The notes beneath the pieces are model-generated. The model was not told the origin of the DNA and did not search any database. It worked only from the letters and a program-made list of their open reading frames with translations. Shown here one piece after another: positions 1 through 5,426 of a stretch of DNA of 5,426 bases. Source of the DNA: Halothiobacillus neapolitanus (GTDB lineage Bacteria > Pseudomonadota > Gammaproteobacteria > Halothiobacillales > Halothiobacillaceae); contig DYMR01000133.1 of NCBI GenBank assembly GCA_020721485.1, positions 1-5,426 of the forward strand. The letters run 5' to 3'. Position 1 is the first letter of the stretch. Each line of letters starts with the position of its first letter. A program made the translations under genes and the position numbers.

Positions 1-1345
1 TGCGTTTCAACGCCGCCACATAATCCCCATCCAGCGCCGAGCCGGACATCTCATCCAAAATCGTCAGCGCCTGCGCCAGCGGCATCGGCCCACGGTAGGG
101 GCGCTCGGCAGAAATCGCATCGAACACATCCGCCACCGCAATCATCCGCGTGGCCTCGTCGATCTGGCTGCCCTTCAAGCCGTGGGGATAGCCCTTGCCA
201 TCCAAGCGCTCGTGGTGCCCCGAAGCCACCGGCGCCAAGGCATTGAAAATCCCAATTTTCGAGAGAATATCCAGCGAGTACACGGGATGCAGTTTGATCT
301 CGGCAAACTCCTCATCCGTGAGTTTGCCCGGCTTATCTAAAATCCGGTTGCTGATCCCCAGCTTGCCGATGTCGTGCAGTAACGCGGCCTGACGCAGCCA
401 AAACAACTGCCGCTCACCCAGCCCCACCTCCCGACCAATGCGCTCGGCGTACTGACACACGCGGCTGCTGTGCCCGAAAGTAAACGGGCTTTTCGCGTCG
501 ATGACGGCGGCAAAAGCGCCCGATAAACGCGCCAGCTCCTCATCCCCCACTTCCCGCACGCACTCAGTCGGCTGCAAGGTCACAATCCGGCTGGCAATAT
601 CGGGATCGCGCAGCCCCTCCCAAAACGAAGGGTCTTGCGCCAACCGCTCCATTTGTTCCACCAACTGCGGATCAAACCAGCGACCTTTACGCGCTCGAAT
701 GGCCTGCAACGCCGCCGGCACGCCGCCTTGGGCAAAAAACACCTCGACCACCTGCGCCATCAAGGCGATGCGCGAAAACAACGGGATGTCCGCACCGCGC
801 GCATGGTGCGGAAAACCTCCGCCATCCCAATGCTCATCCAGCCCGCGAATCCCGTCGCACACCCGCTGGGAAAAGCCCAGTTGCTCGGCAATTTCCGCCC
901 CCTGCTCGCAGCGGGTCAAAAACAATTCCTGACCGATTTCCTCGCCCTTGCCCGCCAATTTGGCCAGAATCGGCAAGCGCTCCAACCACGACAAACCGGG
1001 CGCGACATGCGCCACCGCAAACTTGACCAACTGATCGACCTGACCGGAATCGAGGAATTTGTAATCCCGCTTCAAGACCCGGTCATCGCACTGATAAATG
1101 TTGTAAATGCGCGCGGCATTGCTCGAACAGCCCGCATCTTTCAACAGCAGGGTGTAATACAAATCATCCCGCGCCTGCGCATCGAGGTGCAGCTCCTCCG
1201 CCAGCTTCATCCCAATCCAGCAACAGCGCTGCGCGTGACCGGCGGGCATGCCCTCGGTCAAATCCAAGGCATGCGACAGCGCCCCAATGATTTCAGATTG
1301 CCGCAACTCGCCCGCAGGCTCGATCAAACCACTGGAGATTGTCAT
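1..1345 (-). CDS. Tandem-HD HD-GYP protein, predicted c-di-GMP phosphodiesterase (3' end cut by window edge)
   Basis: I read 448 codons from an ATG at 1345-1343 down to position 2 with no stop, so the gene is open at its C-terminus, probably by little, because the HD-GYP domain is nearly complete. Residues about 276-435 form a full HD-GYP domain: GH at 290-291, HDIGK at 324-328, LHP at 352-354, HHERLDGKGYP at 377-387 and ADVFDA at 405-410. These are the metal-ligand and signature residues of the family that hydrolyses cyclic di-GMP in the cytoplasm. Residues about 20-215 look like a second, decayed HD half: KDAG at 69-72 stands where HD would be, and DEHWDGGGFP at 170-179 resembles the GYP motif. 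There is no signal peptide, membrane segment, receiver or GGDEF domain. An in-frame TGA lies upstream. A GTG directly before the ATG (1348-1346) is an alternative start; a weak purine-rich GACGAG precedes both. The family call is firm; the substrate is inferred from the family. Confidence 0.9.
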   Translation of the reverse strand, partial: MTISSGLIEPAGELRQSEIIGALSHALDLTEGMPAGHAQRCCWIGMKLAEELHLDAQARDDLYYTLLLKDAGCSSNAARIYNIYQCDDRVLKRDYKFLDSGQVDQLVKFAVAHVAPGLSWLERLPILAKLAGKGEEIGQELFLTRCEQGAEIAEQLGFSQRVCDGIRGLDEHWDGGGFPHHARGADIPLFSRIALMAQVVEVFFAQGGVPAALQAIRARKGRWFDPQLVEQMERLAQDPSFWEGLRDPDIASRIVTLQPTECVREVGDEELARLSGAFAAVIDAKSPFTFGHSSRVCQYAERIGREVGLGERQLFWLRQAALLHDIGKLGISNRILDKPGKLTDEEFAEIKLHPVYSLDILSKIGIFNALAPVASGHHERLDGKGYPHGLKGSQIDEATRMIAVADVFDAISAERPYRGPMPLAQALTILDEMSGSALDGDYVAALKR

Positions 1346-1454
1346 CACACGCTCGTCTATTGGCCATCAATTACCCCAAGAAGCGTAGTTGAATTGCGCG
1401 ACAAATCAATGCAGCACGCCAATCTGTCAGCACAAGCCCTCATCACGCACCCCA

Positions 1455-1481
1455 CTGACGCCGCACGACAAATGCGCTAAT
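1455..1481 (+). promoter_or_regulatory. Possible promoter of the toxin-antitoxin operon
   Basis: CTGACG at 1455-1460 matches four of six bases of a -35 box. GCTAAT at 1476-1481 matches four of six of a -10 box and is preceded by TGC at 1473-1475, giving the TGn of an extended -10. The spacer is only 15 nt, shorter than the preferred 17, so the -35 contribution is doubtful. Transcription would begin near 1488 and leave a leader of about 30 nt. The site abuts the inverted repeat at 1480-1517, as expected for an autorepressed antitoxin promoter. This is a by-eye prediction. Confidence 0.3.
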
Positions 1482-1517
1482 GTGGGTTTGTTGGATTGTA
1501 CGGAGTGAACCCCACAT
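1480..1517. repeat. Imperfect inverted repeat spanning the antitoxin ribosome-binding site and start codon
   Basis: ATGTGGG at 1480-1486 is perfectly complementary to CCCACAT at 1511-1517. Allowing one bulged C at 1510, the pairing continues inward with T1487-A1509, T1488-A1508 and a T-G pair at 1489/1507. The GGAG core lies in the loop, while part of the antitoxin ATG is in the right arm. The arm centres are about 31 bp apart, close to three helical turns. It may be an operator for the antitoxin or a weak mRNA hairpin affecting initiation; the sequence cannot separate these. Confidence 0.5.
1502..1507 (+). promoter_or_regulatory. Ribosome-binding site that decides the antitoxin start
   Basis: GGAGTG lies 8 nt before the ATG at 1516. 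The upstream in-frame ATG at 1480 has no purine-rich sequence before it, and the residues it would add (MWVCWIV...) do not look like an antitoxin N-terminus. The start at 1516 is therefore preferred. Confidence 0.7.
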
Positions 1518-1761
1518 GAGCCGCCTGACCATCGACATCACCGATCAACAGCACCAAAACCTCAAGGCAATGGCCGCCCTTCAGGGGAAATCCATCAAGC
1601 AATACACACTCGAACGGCTGTTTCCTACCGAAGACGCTGCCTGGCAAGAACTCAAATCACTGCTCGATACCCGCATCAATGCAGGGCTTTCCGGGGGTGT
1701 TTCCAGCAAAACCGTGAGCCAAATTCTTGATGAAGAGCTTCGCAGCGAGGCGCCGCGTTGA
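1516..1761 (+). CDS. Type II toxin-antitoxin system antitoxin, ParD-like with ribbon-helix-helix style N-terminus
   Basis: The 81-residue protein should bind and neutralise the toxin encoded directly downstream, and repress its own operon through its N-terminal DNA-binding part. Residues 3-8 (RLTIDI) look like the beta strand of a ribbon-helix-helix fold, followed by predicted helices at about 10-22 and 26-35, where GKSIKQYTLERL is typical of such antitoxins. The C-terminal half (about 40-78) has charged helical segments including AAWQELKSLLDTRI and SQILDEELRSE, which would wrap the toxin. Size, gene order and the overlap with a ParE-like gene all support the call. The protein is not a textbook ParD; it could instead belong to the broader family of stability-determinant antitoxins. 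Base composition over 1561-1740 is about 53% GC (95 of 180 counted by hand), lower than recJ rows counted the same way, which fits acquisition by transfer. Confidence 0.8.
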   Translation: MSRLTIDITDQQHQNLKAMAALQGKSIKQYTLERLFPTEDAAWQELKSLLDTRINAGLSGGVSSKTVSQILDEELRSEAPR

Positions 1762-2087
1762 GCGAACGGGGTTATGTTCTGACCGAAGCGGCTGCAGCCG
1801 ATATTCGCAGCATCATCCGCTACACCCGCAGCCAGTGGGGTGATGCCCAAGTGCGTCGGTATCTGGCATCACTGGAACGGTGCATGGCCGATTTGGCAGC
1901 CAATCACAGCGCATTTCAGGACATGAGCCGCCTGTATCCGACGCTGCGCATTGCGCACTGCGAACACCACTATATTTTTTGCTTACCGCGTGAAGCAGCA
2001 CCCGCGCTGATGGTGGCCATTTTTCATGAACGCATGAATCTCATGACCCGATTGACTGGTCGGCTAACGCCCGATCACGCGGTTTGA
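1758..2087 (+). CDS. parE: RelE/ParE-superfamily toxin of a type II toxin-antitoxin system
   Basis: This 109-residue protein fits the ParE pattern throughout: YVLTEAAAADIRSIIRYT at 6-23 (strand then helix), the QWGDAQVRRYL segment at 26-36, LYPTLRIAHCEHHYIFCLPR at 59-78, and a C-terminal strand and helix AIFHERMNLMTRL at 87-99. ParE toxins inhibit DNA gyrase, whereas RelE relatives cleave mRNA on the ribosome; the sequence favours ParE, but the target is inferred. The reading frame opens at TTG 1758-1760, which overlaps the antitoxin stop TGA at 1759-1761. The next in-frame ATG (residue 43) would delete the first strand and helices. CGAGG at 1746-1750 lies 7 nt before the TTG. Coupled translation from a weak start would keep toxin output below antitoxin. 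The gene ends 13 bp inside the convergent recJ gene. Confidence 0.85.
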   Translation: MSERGYVLTEAAAADIRSIIRYTRSQWGDAQVRRYLASLERCMADLAANHSAFQDMSRLYPTLRIAHCEHHYIFCLPREAAPALMVAIFHERMNLMTRLTGRLTPDHAV

Positions 2088-3841
2088 GCCGTCAACACCT
2101 GCAATTGAAGTTGGGTTTGGCCGCGAAAATGGTTGAGATTCAACCGATAGGCGATGCGCCAGTATTTACCCGCCGGGGCGCCCGCCCCCACGCCGAACCA
2201 CACCGCCGCCAGCGGGTGCGGCAGGCGTTGCGAGGTTCCGGCGGGAAACAACGGTTGAAGCCGGAGCCGTAGGTGCGCGCCCTCTTTGATGGGTTGCGAT
2301 TCGAGCACTTCAAACACCCCGTCGAATATCGGTTCGGGGCAATCCGTGCCCCAAGGCAGGGTGCGGTCAAGCGTTTCCGCAAATGCGATGCTGAAGTCCT
2401 CGGGCGTCAATTCGCCATCGCTCCACACCGTCGCGGATTCGGGTAGGCGGTCGGCTTTTGGCGCGAGTACCGCCGCAAACTGCTGACGAAATTCCGCAAG
2501 GTGGGCGAACGGCAAGCGCAAACCCGCCGCCATCGCGTGCCCACCAAATTGGGGAATCAAGCCCGGCGCGCGGGTGGCCATATCCACCAACACATCCCGC
2601 AGATGCACGCCGCTGATCGAGCGCCCGGAAGCCTTGAGCCAGCCTTCGGGCAAGGCCGGGTCTTCCGGCGCGAAAACGAACACGGGGCGCTGCCAGCGGT
2701 CTTTGAGCCGCCCGGCGACAATGCCGATCACGCCGTGATGGAAACTGGGATCAAACACCACCCACTCGGCGGGATCGACCGGGCGCGGCGGCGGCGCACC
2801 GGGCGCTGGCAGCGCCGAGGCGGGCAAGCGGCTGAGCATGTCCTGTTCGATGGCGCGGCGGGCGCGGTTGACTTCGTCCAGCCGCCGCGCGAGTTGGTGC
2901 GCCTGCGCCGGTTCGTCGCAGAGCAGGCATTCCACCCCTAAGCGCATGTGTTCCAGGCGGCCGGCAGCGTTCAGGCGGGGGCCGACGATGAAGCCCAAAT
3001 CCACGCTGCGCGCTTGGCGGGGATCTTTGCCCGCCACGGCGAACAGGGCGAGGATGCCCGGCAGCGCCGTCATCGCCCGAATCCGCGCCAAGCCTTGCGC
3101 CACCAACCGTCGGTTGTTGTCGTCCAGCGACACCACATCGGCAACGGTGCCGACGGCGACCAGATCCAGCCACTGCGCCAGATTCGGACGCGCGCGCGCC
3201 GCGAACCAGCCCGCGCTGTTCAAGGCTTCGCGCACCGCCGCGAGCACATAAAACGCCACGCCCACGCCCGCCAGCGCGGGTGAACCGAAGCGGGAACCCG
3301 CCAAATTCGGGTTGACGATGGCCTCGGCCTGCGGCAACACCGTCCCCGGCAAATGATGATCGGTAATCACCACCGCCGCGCCGAGCGCCTGCGCCGCCCG
3401 AACACCGTCGAGCGCCGCAATGCCGTTATCCACGGTGATGACGAGCCCCGGCGCTCGATGCGCGGCATCTTCGGCCAGCCAATCGTGCAGCACCGCCGCC
3501 GTGAGCCCGTACCCGTGGCGTTGGCGATCAGGCAAGGTGAAAAAGACTTCCGCCGCGCCCATCGCCCGCAACGCCCGCACGCATAGGGCGGTGGCGGTGG
3601 CGCCATCGGCATCGAAATCCCCCACGATCAGCATCGATTCCCCGCGCGTGACCGCCTCGGCAATCCGCAGGGCGGCCGCGTCGATGCCGGGTAAATCGTG
3701 ATAACGCAGCAAGCCGGCGAGGGATAAATCCAGCGAGGCCGGATCGGCAATGCCTCGGTTCAGCAGCACGGCGCACAAAGCGGGCGGCAGATGCGCCAGC
3801 GCCAAAGGCACCGGCGGCGGCGAGCGCCGCTGAATCAGCAT
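2075..3841 (-). CDS. recJ: Single-stranded-DNA-specific 5'-3' exonuclease RecJ
   Basis: RecJ degrades single-stranded DNA 5' to 3' in the RecF recombination pathway, mismatch repair and base excision repair, with divalent metal, in the cytoplasm. The 588 residues are close to the E. coli length (577). The DHH motifs are all present: GDFDADG at 74-80, DRQRHGYG at 105-112, VDNG at 137-140, TDHH at 160-163, GTVADVV at 231-237 and GPRLNAAGR at 287-295. The DHHA1 part follows, with FHHGVIGIVAGRLK at 367-380, ASGRSISGVHLRDVL at 404-418 and QFGGHAMAAG at 431-440. The C-terminal OB-fold region (about 465-588) includes LNLNHFRGQTQLQLQVL, which matches the end of E. coli RecJ. A proline- and alanine-rich linker sits at about 340-358. 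The ATG has no clear Shine-Dalgarno sequence and lies 12 nt after the ppx stop, so translation is probably coupled to ppx. All catalytic aspartates and histidines I can place are intact. Confidence 0.97.
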   Translation of the reverse strand: MLIQRRSPPPVPLALAHLPPALCAVLLNRGIADPASLDLSLAGLLRYHDLPGIDAAALRIAEAVTRGESMLIVGDFDADGATATALCVRALRAMGAAEVFFTLPDRQRHGYGLTAAVLHDWLAEDAAHRAPGLVITVDNGIAALDGVRAAQALGAAVVITDHHLPGTVLPQAEAIVNPNLAGSRFGSPALAGVGVAFYVLAAVREALNSAGWFAARARPNLAQWLDLVAVGTVADVVSLDDNNRRLVAQGLARIRAMTALPGILALFAVAGKDPRQARSVDLGFIVGPRLNAAGRLEHMRLGVECLLCDEPAQAHQLARRLDEVNRARRAIEQDMLSRLPASALPAPGAPPPRPVDPAEWVVFDPSFHHGVIGIVAGRLKDRWQRPVFVFAPEDPALPEGWLKASGRSISGVHLRDVLVDMATRAPGLIPQFGGHAMAAGLRLPFAHLAEFRQQFAAVLAPKADRLPESATVWSDGELTPEDFSIAFAETLDRTLPWGTDCPEPIFDGVFEVLESQPIKEGAHLRLRLQPLFPAGTSQRLPHPLAAVWFGVGAGAPAGKYWRIAYRLNLNHFRGQTQLQLQVLTAQTA

Positions 3842-3853
3842 GGCGGCACCGAT

Positions 3854-5368
3854 TTAATCGAATTCGAGCGAGAAACCCGCTTGGCCGAGAAATTCGCGCT
3901 CAAGCTCCAAATCCACCTGCGTGAGCGGTCGATTGGCCAACCATTGTTTGCCGAACGATAGATTGACCCGCTGTCCGGACACCTGCACGGTCAATTTCGG
4001 CAACTTGGCACTGGGGGAGCGATCCCGATGCAGCAAGGCGGCCAGTCGCAGCACGATCGACAAGCGCATGATGCGCGCCCGCAAGCGCTCATCGACCGGC
4101 GCGAACCGCTCGGCTTTGAATTTGCGCCGATGCGTGTGCACCAAACTCGCCACAATCGCCTGCGCCGCGCGCGTCAAGCCGGGCATATCCGCATACGACA
4201 GAATATACGCGCCGTGGTGGTGGTAGCCCGCATGGCTGACCGCCAAGCCGATTTCATGCAGCAACGCCGCCAGATTCAACCAATCGCTGAACCGAGGCGC
4301 ATCAATCGCCTCAAGGTTGCAGGTCAAATCCCAATCCTCAGCGACTTGCGCAAGCAACGACGCGGCCGTGTTCGCCACCCGTTCGGCATGCGCCACATCC
4401 ACCGTGAACAGCCGCTGCAAGCGCTGCACCGTGGCGCGGCGAATGTCATCGTGCTCGCTGCGGTCGATCCAGTCGTAAACCAGCCCTTCGCGCAGCGCGC
4501 CATCGCTGATGAACATCCGGTCGATGTCCAGCGCGGCGAAGACCGCCTGCATCGCAATCAACCCGCCAACGAACACCGGCTTGCGGTCGTCCGATAGCCC
4601 TTCAAGCTTCAAACGATCGAGCGAACCGGCGGCCAGCACCGCCGCGTTAATGGCCGACAGCGCGGCCGGCATGATCGTGCCATCGCCCCAACCATTGGCC
4701 TCGGCCACCGAAGCCAGCGACCGCGCGGTGCCCGAACTGCCCACCGCCCGCTGCCAACCTTCCTGCACATAAGCGGCTTTGTACGGGCTTAACTCCAATT
4801 CCGCCCGATGCCGCGCATGCTCCAACCGGCTGCGGGTGAATACGCCGTCGGCAAAAAAATCCCGCATCAGCGCCACGCTGCCAATCGGCGCACTTTCCAT
4901 ACGCGATGCCGTGAGTTTTTCGCCCAAAATCAACTCGGTAGAACCGCCGCCGATGTCCACCACCAAGCGCCGCCCATCCAGCGGTGGCTCGGTTTGCGCC
5001 ACCCCGAGGTACACCAACCGCGCTTCCTCGCGCCCCGCGATAATCTCAATCGGATGACCAATGGCCTTTTCGCCGCGCTGAATAAACACCGCGCCATTCT
5101 TGGCCGCGCGCAAAGTATTCGTGCCCACGATGCGCACACTGCCCGGCGGCATATCCGTCAACCGCTGGCCAAAGCGGGTCAAACACGCCACGCCGCGCTC
5201 GATGGCCTCTTCTGACAAGAACCCATCCGACTGCAATCCGCCCGCCAAACGCACCATTTCCTTCATGCGATCAATGACTTGAATCTGCCCTTCATGGACA
5301 CGGGCAATCAGCATGTGAAAACTGTTCGAGCCCAGATCAACCGCAGCAACGATTTGGTCTGCTGGCAT
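3854..5368 (-). CDS. ppx: Exopolyphosphatase of the Ppx/GppA family
   Basis: The enzyme removes terminal phosphates from inorganic polyphosphate; GppA relatives convert pppGpp to ppGpp. From the ATG at 5368 it has 504 residues, near the 513 of E. coli Ppx. The N-terminal actin-like phosphatase part shows AVDLGSNSFHML at 9-20 (phosphate loop), GREEARLVYLGV at 112-123 with the catalytic-type glutamate, VVDIGGGSTEL at 136-146 (second phosphate loop), GSSGT at 210-214 and SDGALREG at 288-295. The C-terminal HD-like part (about 305-504) carries LLHEIGL at 369-375 and HAGYHHHGAYIL at 379-390, matching the corresponding E. coli region. A long C-terminal domain and the HD-like motif favour Ppx over the short actinobacterial type, but Ppx and GppA cannot be fully separated by eye. 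The start is set by GAGGAG 7 nt upstream; a longer in-frame start at 5419 lacks such a site. recJ follows after 12 nt, so the two probably share a transcript. Confidence 0.93.
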   Translation of the reverse strand: MPADQIVAAVDLGSNSFHMLIARVHEGQIQVIDRMKEMVRLAGGLQSDGFLSEEAIERGVACLTRFGQRLTDMPPGSVRIVGTNTLRAAKNGAVFIQRGEKAIGHPIEIIAGREEARLVYLGVAQTEPPLDGRRLVVDIGGGSTELILGEKLTASRMESAPIGSVALMRDFFADGVFTRSRLEHARHRAELELSPYKAAYVQEGWQRAVGSSGTARSLASVAEANGWGDGTIMPAALSAINAAVLAAGSLDRLKLEGLSDDRKPVFVGGLIAMQAVFAALDIDRMFISDGALREGLVYDWIDRSEHDDIRRATVQRLQRLFTVDVAHAERVANTAASLLAQVAEDWDLTCNLEAIDAPRFSDWLNLAALLHEIGLAVSHAGYHHHGAYILSYADMPGLTRAAQAIVASLVHTHRRKFKAERFAPVDERLRARIMRLSIVLRLAALLHRDRSPSAKLPKLTVQVSGQRVNLSFGKQWLANRPLTQVDLELEREFLGQAGFSLEFD

Positions 5369-5375
5369 GAATTTG

Positions 5376-5381
5376 CTCCTC
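5376..5381 (-). promoter_or_regulatory. Shine-Dalgarno sequence of ppx
   Basis: Read on the minus strand this is GAGGAG, 7 nt before the ATG at 5368-5366. It is the strongest ribosome-binding site in the window. It favours residue M18 of the longest reading frame as the true start, and the AVDLGSN phosphate loop then begins about 9 residues in, as expected for the family. Confidence 0.85.
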
Positions 5382-5396
5382 GGAAAACGGGCGGCC

Positions 5397-5426
5397 ATTA
5401 TCGACTGAAGCCCATGCATAAAACAA
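5397..5426 (-). promoter_or_regulatory. Possible sigma-70 promoter of the ppx-recJ unit
   Basis: On the minus strand GATAAT (5402-5397) matches five of six -10 bases. TTGTTT (5426-5421), right at the window edge, matches the first three of TTGACA. The spacer is 18 nt. Transcription would begin near 5390, giving a leader of about 20 nt that holds the GAGGAG site. The -35 match is weak and the upstream sequence is not visible, so this is a by-eye prediction. Confidence 0.4.

Larger units (their letters stand above)
1346..1515. promoter_or_regulatory. Divergent intergenic region between the HD-GYP gene and the toxin-antitoxin operon
   Basis: This 170-bp stretch separates two outward-reading genes, so it must carry the starts of both transcripts unless one is read from elsewhere. 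It is less GC-rich than the coding flanks (30 of 60 bases G or C in 1381-1440). It contains three CCCAC/GTGGG elements at 1451-1455, 1482-1486 and 1511-1515, about 30 bp apart and alternating in orientation. The last two form an inverted repeat. I found no convincing sigma-70 promoter for the leftward HD-GYP gene and no open reading frame here that looks real. Confidence 0.6.

Noticed and set aside
1346..1460. Sigma-70 promoter for the HD-GYP gene, for example TTGATT...TACGCT or CTGACA with a downstream -10 on the minus strand
   Set aside because: Each pairing had a poor -10 match or unsuitable spacing. A promoter must exist nearby, but I cannot place it.
635..1480. A 281-codon plus-strand open frame
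   Set aside because: It is antisense to the HD-GYP gene, whose motifs are clear. The plus-strand product has no recognisable motifs and is rich in Arg, Gln and His, as usual for shadow frames in GC-rich DNA.
1480..1515. Upstream ATG extending the antitoxin by 12 residues
   Set aside because: There is no Shine-Dalgarno sequence before it, and the extension would precede the typical antitoxin N-terminal strand. GGAGTG favours the ATG at 1516.
2060..2110. Bidirectional terminator between the toxin and recJ genes
   Set aside because: No GC-rich hairpin followed by a T run is visible on either strand.
2501..2941. A 146-codon plus-strand open frame inside recJ
   Set aside because: It lies opposite intact RecJ motifs and its composition is that of a reverse-strand shadow.
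4028..4597. A 189-codon plus-strand open frame
   Set aside because: It is antisense to ppx, with no ribosome-binding site or family resemblance. It is a shadow of a well-supported gene.
5369..5419. 17-residue N-terminal extension of Ppx from the ATG at 5419
   Set aside because: The start at 5368 has GAGGAG 7 nt upstream, and the extension would overlap the candidate promoter.
1..5426. CRISPR array, tRNA or rRNA gene, insertion sequence or attachment-site repeats
   Set aside because: I saw no regularly spaced repeats, cloverleaf, transposase motifs or matched terminal repeats anywhere in the window.

Overview
The window looks like chromosomal DNA of a GC-rich proteobacterium, most likely a gamma- or betaproteobacterium. 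RecJ and the Ppx/GppA-type phosphatase both resemble the proteobacterial versions along their full length. I cannot name the species from sequence alone.

Layout, left to right. Positions 1-1345 hold most of a minus-strand gene for a tandem-HD, HD-GYP type (predicted cyclic-di-GMP) phosphodiesterase; its C-terminus runs off the left edge. A 170-bp divergent intergenic region (1346-1515) follows. It holds a possible promoter and an imperfect inverted repeat that encloses the ribosome-binding site of the next gene. Positions 1516-2087 are a two-gene plus-strand type II toxin-antitoxin operon: a ParD-like antitoxin overlapping a RelE/ParE-superfamily toxin by four bases. Positions 2075-3841 (minus) are recJ, the 5'-to-3' single-strand DNA exonuclease. 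Positions 3854-5368 (minus) are an exopolyphosphatase/guanosine pentaphosphate phosphatase gene. Its Shine-Dalgarno sequence and a possible promoter lie at the right edge.

The long genes all read leftward. ppx and recJ are 12 nt apart and look like one transcription unit. The toxin-antitoxin pair is the accessory element: it reads against its neighbours, has visibly lower GC than recJ, and its toxin gene ends inside the 3' end of recJ (13-bp convergent overlap) with no terminator visible between them. RecJ acts in recombination and mismatch repair, Ppx in polyphosphate and possibly (p)ppGpp turnover, and the HD-GYP protein in c-di-GMP turnover. Any functional link among them is inference.

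I do not see a wholly new system here. The points most worth checking are the regulatory architecture of the toxin-antitoxin insertion, its antisense overlap with recJ, and the degenerate duplicate HD half of the HD-GYP protein.
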